From Bacteroidales bacterium UBA3663 (lineage in GTDB: Bacteria; Bacteroidota; Bacteroidia; Bacteroidales; UBA3663): a stretch of 21,116 bases of DNA. Position numbers and translations under genes: made by a program. The notes under the pieces were generated by a model. It worked only from the letters and a program-made list of their open reading frames with translations. It was not told where the DNA came from and searched no databases. Location: positions 12,123 through 33,238 of the forward strand of contig DFJU01000049.1 of the NCBI GenBank assembly GCA_002373755.1, given 5' to 3'. Below, piece by piece: positions 15,142 to 21,116 of this stretch (position 1 is its first letter; every line of letters begins with the position of its first letter).

Positions 15142-15816
15142 TTACTCCGTGAGGCACTTCTGCGCGCAGCTGTCTGCCTCGCAAGTCTCATTGGCCGATG
15201 CCTCAGCCTCCTTGTTCTGCTTTGAAGCCGATGTTGCGACATCCGAGCCGCTATACACGCCGTAAGCCTGAGCCAACGCATCGAGGAATGCGCGCGACGA
15301 AATGGTTGCAGCCGTGATGGCATCGACCTCGCCGCCGTCCTTGCTGACGGTCAGATTGTTCTTGCCGGGGTTCTTGCCGATGACGTCGCCCTTCTGGCCC
15401 TTCTGGAACCAATCGGGCATCTTAGCACCCAAGCCCGGAGTCTCGTTCGAGCAGTCGAGCACACTGTAGCCCAAGATGTTGCCCTCAGCATCGAAGCCAA
15501 ACATCACGACGATCTTGCCGCCGAAACCGTTCTTGCTCACTGCCTTGACTGCCTTGCCGACGAACTTTCCACCGTTCATCACAGTGAAGATTTCTGCCGG
15601 TTCGCCGTTGGCCGTCGTTACGGTTTCCGGCTCACTGATTTCATTGCCATCGCCGGGTACTACGGCGGCAATGGCGGCAGACTGCTTGTTGGCAGCGGCC
15701 TGCGCGATAGGTTCGGCTGTAATCGACGATACATAGCCGAGCAATGCACCCACCACAACCGTGATCACTGTCAGCGACAGGACCATATTCTTTGTTGAAT
15801 TTTCCAATTTTGCCAT
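15142..15816 (-). CDS. rnfG: Rnf complex FMN-binding subunit RnfG
   Basis: The 224-residue protein has one N-terminal membrane segment (11-31) and an extracytoplasmic FMN-binding domain. The flavin attachment motif reads DAITAATISS (165-174). T171 is the expected Thr for ApbE-mediated phosphoester-linked FMN, but the usual Gly of (S/T)GAT is Ala here. NETPGLGAKMPDWF (124-137) is family-typical. The C-terminal tail ends with three cysteines in 10 residues (C212, C217, C221; C-x4-C-x3-C), which I do not recall as an RnfG feature. It transfers electrons between the membrane core and RnfD. It starts six bases after the rnfD stop codon, indicating tight coupling. Confidence 0.94.
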   Translation of the reverse strand: MAKLENSTKNMVLSLTVITVVVGALLGYVSSITAEPIAQAAANKQSAAIAAVVPGDGNEISEPETVTTANGEPAEIFTVMNGGKFVGKAVKAVSKNGFGGKIVVMFGFDAEGNILGYSVLDCSNETPGLGAKMPDWFQKGQKGDVIGKNPGKNNLTVSKDGGEVDAITAATISSRAFLDALAQAYGVYSGSDVATSASKQNKEAEASANETCEADSCAQKCLTE

Positions 15817-15822
15817 AGGTGA

Positions 15823-16773
15823 TTACTTTTTAACAACGCCGAAACGCTGAGGTTTCACATATTTGTTGATGAGCGGAGTGAAAGCGTTCATAATCAGGAT
15901 TGCGAACGACATGCCCTCCGGATATGCTCCGTAGCGACGGATGACGATGGTCAGGAAGCCAATGCAGCAACCATAGAGGAGCTGGCCACGGCTGTTCATC
16001 GGCGACGAAACATAGTCGGTTGCCATGAAGATTGCGCCCAACATCATACCGCCACAGACGAGCTGGTCAAGTGCCAACTGGACGTCGAAGCCGTAGAAGA
16101 GGAAGCCGAACACCAATGCGCTGAGCAGGATGCTGACCGGAATGTGCCAGGTGATGGTCTTGCGGACAATCATGTAGATTCCGCCCAACAGAAGGGCGAT
16201 GGCCGACACCTCACCGAGCGAACCGCCGGTCACACCGAGCAGGCTGTCCATGAAGGCTGGAACGTCAAGTCCGGTTTCGCCATTGGCAATGCGCTTGATG
16301 ATAGAGAGTGGCGTTGCACCTGTCTCTACATCGGCATAACCGGCCTGCGTTGGCCACGAAGTCATCTGAACCGGATAGGCCACCAAAAGGAAAACGCGGC
16401 CGACCAATGCAGGGTTGAAGATGTTGGAACCCAATCCGCCATACACCATCTTGCCGACGCCGATTGCAACCAAGGCACCGATTGCGATGATCCAGATTGG
16501 CAGGTTGGACGGAACATTGAATGCAAGCAGCACACCGGTCACGACGGCCGACAAATCGCCGAGCGACGACGGTGCCTTGAGCATAAAGCGAGTGATCAGG
16601 AACTCAAACAACAGACAGAATGCCACCGAGGCCAAGGTGATGATCACAGCACCCAAACCGAACTGGTAGAACGACCAGAGCAGCGCCGGCGTGAGGCCAA
16701 TCAGCACCTGAAGCATACACTTCTGCGTGCTGTTGCCACTGTGCACATGAGGCGACAAAGATACGTTTAACAT
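15823..16773 (-). CDS. rnfD: Rnf complex FMN-binding membrane subunit RnfD
   Basis: The 316-residue multi-spanning protein starts with the typical SPHVHSGNST segment (7-16). It carries the flavinylation motif ETGATPLS (150-157), where T154 should bear covalent FMN. GSNIFNPALVGRVFL (115-129) and GAIFMATDYVSSPMN near residue 255-270 are further family hallmarks. RnfD is homologous to NqrB and forms part of the ion-translocating path. It lies 41 bases after rnfC, the spacer holding a perfect 12-base direct repeat, and six bases before rnfG. Length and topology are normal. Confidence 0.96.
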   Translation of the reverse strand: MLNVSLSPHVHSGNSTQKCMLQVLIGLTPALLWSFYQFGLGAVIITLASVAFCLLFEFLITRFMLKAPSSLGDLSAVVTGVLLAFNVPSNLPIWIIAIGALVAIGVGKMVYGGLGSNIFNPALVGRVFLLVAYPVQMTSWPTQAGYADVETGATPLSIIKRIANGETGLDVPAFMDSLLGVTGGSLGEVSAIALLLGGIYMIVRKTITWHIPVSILLSALVFGFLFYGFDVQLALDQLVCGGMMLGAIFMATDYVSSPMNSRGQLLYGCCIGFLTIVIRRYGAYPEGMSFAILIMNAFTPLINKYVKPQRFGVVKK

Positions 16774-16792
16774 AATATTCTTTGTATAAAAA

Positions 16793-16818
16793 ATTACAAA
16801 TTACTGATTACAAATTAC
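16793..16818. repeat. Perfect 12-base direct repeat at rnfC end
   Basis: ATTACAAATTAC occurs at 16793-16804 and again at 16807-16818, separated by TG. The second copy overlaps the rnfC stop codon. It is one of several spacers in the rnf cluster that repeat a short private word. Confidence 0.65.
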
Positions 16819-18203
16819 TTGGCCGCTGCAGCTTCCTTGGCAGCCTTTTCGGCATCGGCCTTGGCCTTGGCATCGGCAGCACGCTGGCGCAGAATGCCCA
16901 TAACCTTCGGCTTGCCTTGTCGGATCCAGTCGAGCAACGGACGGTTGGCCGGACAAGAGAACTGGCACGAACCGCACTCGATGCAGTCATATACGCGCTC
17001 CTCTTCGGCCTCGTCGAGCAGGTTGAGTTCGCTGTAACGTGCCAGGAAATTCGGCTGCAATCCCATCGGACAAGCCTGAACACACTTGCCGCAACGGATA
17101 CATGGACCTGCCTCCTTGCGACGTGCCTCGGCATTCTTCATAATCAGGATGCCTGAACAGCCCTTGACAACGTAGCTGTTGGTGTCGGGCATAGCCTTGC
17201 CCATCATCGGGCCACCGGAAATGATCTTGCCCGTATCTTCCGGCACACCACCTGCGGCCTGAATCAAATCGGCCACCGGAACGCCCAGACGTGTCAGGAA
17301 ATTGCCCGGCTTGGCAACACTCTTGCCAGTCACTGTGACGATGCGTTCGATGAGCGGCTTGTTCTTCTGAACGGCCTCATAGACGGCAAATGCGGTGCCG
17401 ACGTTCTGCACGAGTGCGCCGGTTGCGATTGGCAGACCGCCCGAAGGAACCTCCTTGCCGATGACGGCATTGATGAGCTGCTTTTCGCCGCCCTGCGGAT
17501 ATTTGAGCTGCAACGGCACGATTTCGATTTCGGGGAAACCGGCAGCGGCAGTCTTCTTCATGAGTTCGATGGCGTCCGGCTTGTTGGCCTCGATGCCTAT
17601 GTATGCCTTGTTCACACCCATCGCCTTTTCAAGAATCTGCACACCGATGCAGATTTCCTCTGGATGAGCCAGCATCAGCGAGTGGTCGCTGGTCAGATAG
17701 GGTTCACACTCGACGGCATTGATGATGACGCACTCCGGCTTGGCTGTTGGCGGAGGAGTCAGCTTGACCTGTGTGGGGAACGTAGCGCCGCCCATACCGA
17801 CGATGCCCATCTCCTTCACCTTGTCGATGATCTGCTGCTTGTCGAGCTTGATGTTGCGGTCGATGGTCTGACTGCGGTCGATGGTTTCTTCCCACTCGTC
17901 GCCCTCAACCTTGATAAATACAGCCGGAACTTTCTTGCCGGTTGCATCTTCAACGACATCGACCTTATCGACTGTTCCGGAAACGGATGAATGAACAAAT
18001 GATGAAAGGAATCCGCCCGGTTCGCCGATGACGGTTCCGACCTTTACCTTGTCGCCCTTAGCGACGATGGCCTTCGATGGAGCACCGAGGTTCTGAGCCA
18101 TAGGGATAGCCACCATGGCCGGCACGGCTGCCACCTGTATGGGGGCTCCAGCAGAAAGTTTGTTTGCAGCGGGATGAACGCCGCCTAATTTGAAAGTCTT
18201 CAT
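16815..18203 (-). CDS. rnfC: Rnf complex NADH-binding subunit RnfC
   Basis: The start at 18203 gives MKTFKLGGVHPAANK, the usual RnfC beginning; a GTG five codons upstream is less likely. The 462-residue cytoplasmic protein has an N-terminal biotinyl/lipoyl-like domain, then a flavin/NADH-binding region with GMGGATFPTQVKL and NAVECEPYLTSDH. Two 4Fe-4S motifs follow: CIRCGKCVQACP (about 368-379) and CIECGSCQFSCP (about 407-418). RnfC binds NAD+/NADH and exchanges electrons with RnfB and the membrane part. The last 25 residues form an Ala/Lys-rich helix (AKAKADAEKAAKEAAAAK), similar in character to the tail of RnfB. The gap after rnfB is 31 bases. Confidence 0.96.
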   Translation of the reverse strand: MKTFKLGGVHPAANKLSAGAPIQVAAVPAMVAIPMAQNLGAPSKAIVAKGDKVKVGTVIGEPGGFLSSFVHSSVSGTVDKVDVVEDATGKKVPAVFIKVEGDEWEETIDRSQTIDRNIKLDKQQIIDKVKEMGIVGMGGATFPTQVKLTPPPTAKPECVIINAVECEPYLTSDHSLMLAHPEEICIGVQILEKAMGVNKAYIGIEANKPDAIELMKKTAAAGFPEIEIVPLQLKYPQGGEKQLINAVIGKEVPSGGLPIATGALVQNVGTAFAVYEAVQKNKPLIERIVTVTGKSVAKPGNFLTRLGVPVADLIQAAGGVPEDTGKIISGGPMMGKAMPDTNSYVVKGCSGILIMKNAEARRKEAGPCIRCGKCVQACPMGLQPNFLARYSELNLLDEAEEERVYDCIECGSCQFSCPANRPLLDWIRQGKPKVMGILRQRAADAKAKADAEKAAKEAAAAK

Positions 18204-18209
18204 ATCTGA

Positions 18210-18231
18210 CAATTTCACAATTTACAAATTG
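18210..18231. repeat. Short word repeat in rnfB-rnfC spacer
   Basis: CAATTTCA (18210-18217) and CAATTTAC (18218-18225) are adjacent near-copies, followed by the inverted half AAATTG (18226-18231). The pattern parallels the other rnf spacers, though this one is short enough to be chance. Confidence 0.35.
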
Positions 18232-18234
18232 ACA

Positions 18235-19245
18235 TTACTGCTCTCCAGACTTTGGAGCCTCTTGCTTATTTTCACTTGCCGGTTCTGCGGGCGTTGCGGC
18301 GGCAGCATCAGCAGCGGCTTTGGCCTCGGCAGCCTTCTTGGCGGCCTCCTCCTTTGCCTTGGCAGCGGCCTCGGCCTTCTTGGCCTTCAGCTTCTCGACC
18401 ACGATCATGACCGGCTCGGTGGCGTGGATTGCACCCGTCGGGCACTCGCTCACGCACATGCCGCAAGCCTTGCACTTTTCGCTGTCGATGAATGCCACAT
18501 TGTTCTCGACCGTGATGGCGTCGAACTTGCAGACCTTCTGGCACTTGCCGCATCCGATGCAGGCATTTGAACAAGCCTTGCGGGCCACGGCGCCCTTGTC
18601 TTTGTTGACGCAATCGACCCAGACGCGTTTCGGCATCGGGCTCTTCATCGCACTCTTCTTGCGCACCTCGATGACGAACTTCGGACAAGCCTTGGCACAT
18701 GCACCGCAGGCCACGCACTTCTCTTCGTCAACCTCCGGCAGGCCGGTTTCGGCATTCATGCGGATGGCGTCGAACTGGCAAGCCTTGACGCAGTCGCCCA
18801 GACCCAGACATCCGAACACGCAGCCCGTCTCGCCCGAGAATGTGGCCGATTCGATTGCACACGACTTAGCGCCATCGAACACGGCGACCTTCGGACGTGC
18901 ACAGATATTGCCGTTGCATCGCACAACTGCAACTTTCGGTTCGGCAGCACCTGCCTCAAGTCCTAAAATGTCGGCTACCTTGGCCATCACTTCGTTGCCG
19001 CCCACAGGGCAAAGCAGCGAACCCAACGAGTTGCTGGAATCTTTGGCCTTCACGCAGGCATCGGCCATACCGTGACAACCAGGGAATCCGCAGCCACCGC
19101 AGTTGGCACCAGGCAGCACTTCCTCCACCTGACCCACACGTGGGTCTTCGTAAACATAGAACTTCTTCGCCACCAGACAAAGCAGCAAAGAGCCTATGAG
19201 TCCTATTGCACCGAGCGCAATAAGGGCAATCAGAATTACATTCAT
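18235..19245 (-). CDS. rnfB: Rnf complex ferredoxin-type subunit RnfB
   Basis: The 336-residue protein has an N-terminal membrane anchor (3-25) and the 4Fe-4S motif CGGCGFPGCHGMADAC (49-64). Several ferredoxin-like clusters follow: CVFGCLGLGDCVKAC, CVACGACAKACP, CIGCGKCQKVC and CKACGMCVSECP. It takes electrons from reduced ferredoxin on the cytoplasmic side. After the last cluster comes a tail of about 55 residues rich in Ala, Lys and Glu (KAKKAEAAAKAKEEAAKKAA and on), probably helical, ending ENKQEAPKSGEQ. Proteobacterial RnfB proteins are usually shorter, while multi-cluster forms like this are normal in anaerobes. It lies 39 bases downstream of rseC, and the two probably share a transcript. 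Confidence 0.96.
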   Translation of the reverse strand: MNVILIALIALGAIGLIGSLLLCLVAKKFYVYEDPRVGQVEEVLPGANCGGCGFPGCHGMADACVKAKDSSNSLGSLLCPVGGNEVMAKVADILGLEAGAAEPKVAVVRCNGNICARPKVAVFDGAKSCAIESATFSGETGCVFGCLGLGDCVKACQFDAIRMNAETGLPEVDEEKCVACGACAKACPKFVIEVRKKSAMKSPMPKRVWVDCVNKDKGAVARKACSNACIGCGKCQKVCKFDAITVENNVAFIDSEKCKACGMCVSECPTGAIHATEPVMIVVEKLKAKKAEAAAKAKEEAAKKAAEAKAAADAAAATPAEPASENKQEAPKSGEQ

Positions 19246-19284
19246 AGTGATACTAATAATATTATTTTGATTTAGATTTTAGAT

Positions 19285-19701
19285 TTAATTGTTCTTGCGA
19301 TGCAAAACGAAAACGACCTTGCGATCCAAACGCGCGCGAAACATATATAAAATCGCGTAGTAAAGCCCGATTATGGCCAATGTGGCAGCGCAAGCCACCA
19401 TCTCGCCACACCAGGCATTCATCGGGAAAAGCACAGACAAGGCAAGCACCGTGGGCACTCCGAAAGCGGCAAGCATTGCCGTGCGCGCCAACTGGCTGGT
19501 CACCTCGACCTGCACCGGCTCGCCTATCTTGAACGGGAATCCATAGCTGTCGGCCACAATGCTGCGCATCTTCGCGTCGGAACTCGAGCAAAGCGACTTG
19601 GCATGACAACCAGCACAAGCAGATTGCTGCACAAATTGTACAGTGACCTGCCTGCCCTCAATTTTGGTGATTATCCCGTCGTGAGTAACGTTATTATTCA
19701 T
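19285..19701 (-). CDS. rseC: RseC/SoxR-reducing-system family membrane protein
   Basis: Starting at MNNNVTHDGIITK (19701) the protein has 138 residues; an open frame upstream to 19758 adds basic non-conserved residues. It has the RseC/MucC family pattern: an N-terminal domain with CAGCHAKSLC (C-x2-C-x5-C, about 29-38) and two C-terminal membrane segments (TAMLAAFGVPTVLALSVLF and ACAATLAIIGLYYAILYMF). In E. coli the relative takes part in reducing SoxR together with the Rnf-like Rsx complex. In Bacteroidales it commonly precedes rnfB, as here. The cysteines could bind an Fe-S cluster or act in redox exchange. It is the first gene of the rnf transcript, divergent from the glutaminyl-cyclase-like gene. 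Confidence 0.88.
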   Translation of the reverse strand: MNNNVTHDGIITKIEGRQVTVQFVQQSACAGCHAKSLCSSSDAKMRSIVADSYGFPFKIGEPVQVEVTSQLARTAMLAAFGVPTVLALSVLFPMNAWCGEMVACAATLAIIGLYYAILYMFRARLDRKVVFVLHRKNN

Positions 19702-19735
19702 TTCTGATTTGGGTTCTCGTGTCGGTTTCGTAGCG

Positions 19736-19743
19736 CGAAAGTA
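19736..19743 (-). promoter_or_regulatory. Candidate -7 box of the rseC-rnf operon
   Basis: On the minus strand TACTTTCG differs from TAnnTTTG by one base. It lies 34 bases upstream of the rseC ATG. No better candidate was seen in the 179-base divergent spacer. Confidence 0.35.
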
Positions 19744-19849
19744 ATGAAATTTATTCACACGATGCTTTGCCGAGCTGCAAAATTTGGAGAAATATGTTGT
19801 TTAACATAAAAAAAAGTTTTTTTTGTTCAAGAACTCCTTGTTTTTTCAC

Positions 19850-19857
19850 TACCTTTG
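19850..19857 (+). promoter_or_regulatory. Bacteroidetes-type -7 box of the cyclase gene
   Basis: TACCTTTG, followed by CGG, matches TAnnTTTG exactly. It lies 23 bases before the ATG at 19881. A TTTG at 19822-19825 could be the -33 element, although the spacing is a few bases longer than usual. Confidence 0.6.
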
Positions 19858-19880
19858 CGGCCGTCAAAATTGAGAGCATC

Positions 19881-20858
19881 ATGGCAAAATACCTCATTTT
19901 ACTGGCCGCATCCGCTCTTTTTTTCGGATGCAGCGGAGCCTCATCCCCCTCACAAGAAAGCAACGCACAAGTAGCTGAGAACGCGATTTTCGACTTCTCG
20001 GCCGACTCTGCATATCAGTATGTGGTGCGCCAGATGGAGTTCGGTCCGCGCGTGCCGGGCACCGATGCACAACGGGCTTGCGCCGACTGGATGAGCAACG
20101 AACTCAAGCGCCACGGAGCCGCAGTGAAACGATGCGAAAGCACCGTCACGGCCTACGACGGAACGCGCCTGCCATGCATCAACATCGTGGGCAGCTACAA
20201 CCCGTCGGCCGAACGCCGCATCCTGCTCATGGCGCATTGGGACAGCCGACATGTGGCCGACAACGACCCCGACCCGAGCAAGCGCAAGCAGCCTGTTCCT
20301 GCGGCCAACGACGGCGCATCGGGTGTGGCCGTCCTGCTCGAAATTGCTCGCCAACTCGGACAAAAGCAGCCCAGCGTCGGCATCGACATCTTCCTGACCG
20401 ATGCCGAAGACTACGGCGCACCCGATGACTGGGAGGGCGACCGCAACGAAAAATTCTGGGCGCTGGGCACGCAGGAGTGGTGCAACGCGCCTCACGTCGA
20501 GGGCTACAAGGCCGACTTCGGCATCCTGCTCGACATGGTGGGCGCGGCCGATGCCACTTTCTACCGCGAGTACTACTCCGACCGCTACGCGAGTGATGTG
20601 GTCAATCTGGTGTGGCGGACGGCGGCCAAATTGGGCTACGACAAGCTTTTCATCGACCGCAGCGGAGCCGGAATCACCGACGACCACACGTTCGTCAACC
20701 GGATGCGCAACATCCCGACCATCGACATCATCGACACGCGCATGACGGGCGGCGGCACTTTCTACCCGCATTGGCACACCACCGACGACACACTCGACAA
20801 GATCTCGCGCGAGACGCTCGGCAAGGTCGGCAATGTGCTTATGAACGTCATCTATTGA
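19881..20858 (+). CDS. Glutaminyl-cyclase-like M28 family lipoprotein
   Basis: Starting at MAKYLILLAA the 325-residue protein has a lipoprotein signal (FFGC, C17); the frame is open 38 codons upstream but the promoter box lies inside that part. The M28-type zinc site is visible: H119 in AHWDSR, D144 in ANDGASG, E176 in DAEDYG and H299 in HWHTTDDT. LLDMVGA (D218), DDHTFV and the Trp next to the last His (W298) match type II glutaminyl cyclases such as those known from Porphyromonas and Prevotella, rather than aminopeptidases. It would turn N-terminal Gln of exported proteins into pyroglutamate after signal peptidase I cleavage, acting in the periplasm. Aminopeptidase activity cannot be excluded from sequence alone. 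Confidence 0.85.
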   Translation: MAKYLILLAASALFFGCSGASSPSQESNAQVAENAIFDFSADSAYQYVVRQMEFGPRVPGTDAQRACADWMSNELKRHGAAVKRCESTVTAYDGTRLPCINIVGSYNPSAERRILLMAHWDSRHVADNDPDPSKRKQPVPAANDGASGVAVLLEIARQLGQKQPSVGIDIFLTDAEDYGAPDDWEGDRNEKFWALGTQEWCNAPHVEGYKADFGILLDMVGAADATFYREYYSDRYASDVVNLVWRTAAKLGYDKLFIDRSGAGITDDHTFVNRMRNIPTIDIIDTRMTGGGTFYPHWHTTDDTLDKISRETLGKVGNVLMNVIY

Positions 20859-20861
20859 CAA

Positions 20862-21011
20862 GGGAGTTAGTTTCACGGAGTTAACAGTAGATAACTGGCT
20901 CACGCCAGTGGAGTTAACGGACGTTTGTCGAATGCCGTCTGTTTTTACTTCAAGTATCGTCCGTTAACTCCCGAAGCGAAGCGATAACTCCAGTTAACTC
21001 CCATTAACTCC
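20862..21011. repeat. GGAGTTAAC word-repeat spacer before sufE
   Basis: The word appears as GGGAGTTAG (20862), GGAGTTAAC (20877) and GGAGTTAACGGACG (20910-20923). It then appears inverted as CGTCCGTTAACTCC (20958-20971), GATAACTCC (20983), GTTAACTCC (20993) and ATTAACTCC (21003). The two 14-base copies are exact complements. CGAAGCGAAGCGA (20972 on) punctuates the inverted half, and a perfect hairpin ACTGGC-TCAC-GCCAGT lies at 20894-20909. It fills the 176-base spacer between the cyclase gene and sufE. Confidence 0.75.
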
Positions 21012-21034
21012 GAAAACAAAAAATCAATAAAAAT

Positions 21035-21116
21035 ATGACTATCAACGAGATTCAAGACCAAATCATCGACGATTTCAGTGCCTTCGACGATTGGATGGAC
21101 AAATACCAGATGCTCA
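21035..21116 (+). CDS. sufE: SufE cysteine desulfuration protein, 5' part
   Basis: Only the first 27 codons are present before the window ends. MTINEIQDQIIDDF followed by SAFDDWMDKYQML matches the N-terminus of SufE, where a helix with F-x-x-x-D-D-W-x-D-K-Y is highly typical. SufE accepts persulfide sulfur from SufS for Fe-S cluster assembly. The catalytic cysteine lies beyond the window. The ATG is preceded by an A-rich leader (AATAAAAAT), as is common in Bacteroidetes. Confidence 0.82.
   Translation, partial: MTINEIQDQIIDDFSAFDDWMDKYQML

Noticed and set aside
16782..17156. Open frame beginning MYKKLQITDYKLLG
   Set aside because: The start is a translation of the ATTACAAATTAC word repeat and the rest is antisense to rnfC.

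Overview
The window looks like a chromosome segment from a gut-type Bacteroidales bacterium, most likely Prevotella or a close relative. The signs are Bacteroidetes-type -7 promoter boxes (TAnnTTTG) ahead of several genes, the gene order rseC-rnfBCDGEA, a glutaminyl-cyclase-like lipoprotein of the Bacteroidetes type, a radical SAM/lipoprotein pair typical of this phylum, and secreted plant-polysaccharide enzymes. Most genes are GC-rich. The stretch from about 6,860 to 8,900 is clearly AT-richer and may be acquired DNA.

Layout. (1) 1-3,400, minus strand: an inositol-monophosphatase-family enzyme, a secreted GH28 polygalacturonase and an overlapping DUF3737 beta-helix protein, followed by a repeat-rich tail. 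(2) 3,489-6,838, plus strand: the tRNA methylthiotransferase MtaB, then a secreted pectin methylesterase fused to a DUF1460 cysteine-hydrolase-like domain, ended by a clear terminator. (3) 6,840-8,925, AT-rich: a small lipoprotein and a membrane protein with SHOCT and L7/L12-like domains, both minus strand, flanked by direct and inverted repeats. (4) 8,926-10,478, plus strand: a putative lipoprotein and its partner SPASM-type radical SAM enzyme. (5) 10,571-13,627, minus strand: a 1,018-residue secreted GH10 xylanase with a long beta-repeat N-terminal half. (6) 13,721-19,701, minus strand: rseC and a complete rnfBCDGEA operon for the ion-pumping ferredoxin:NAD+ oxidoreductase, with its terminator. 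(7) 19,850 to the end, plus strand: a glutaminyl-cyclase-like lipoprotein and the start of sufE.

How the genes fit together. Polygalacturonase plus pectin methylesterase make a small pectin-degrading set: de-esterification exposes galacturonan for hydrolysis. The GH10 enzyme adds xylan cleavage. No SusC/SusD pair or dedicated regulator lies in the window, so these are not a full polysaccharide utilisation locus here. The Rnf complex couples ferredoxin oxidation to NAD+ reduction and ion export.

The most unusual material is the CE8-DUF1460 fusion, the radical SAM/lipoprotein pair of unknown chemistry, the GH10 enzyme with autotransporter-like beta repeats, and the spacers. Several spacers carry either a hairpin family with a shared core or a short 'word' repeated several times, a different word in each spacer, often punctuated by GCGAAGCGA-like units. 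No rRNA, tRNA, CRISPR array, transposase or phage gene was seen.
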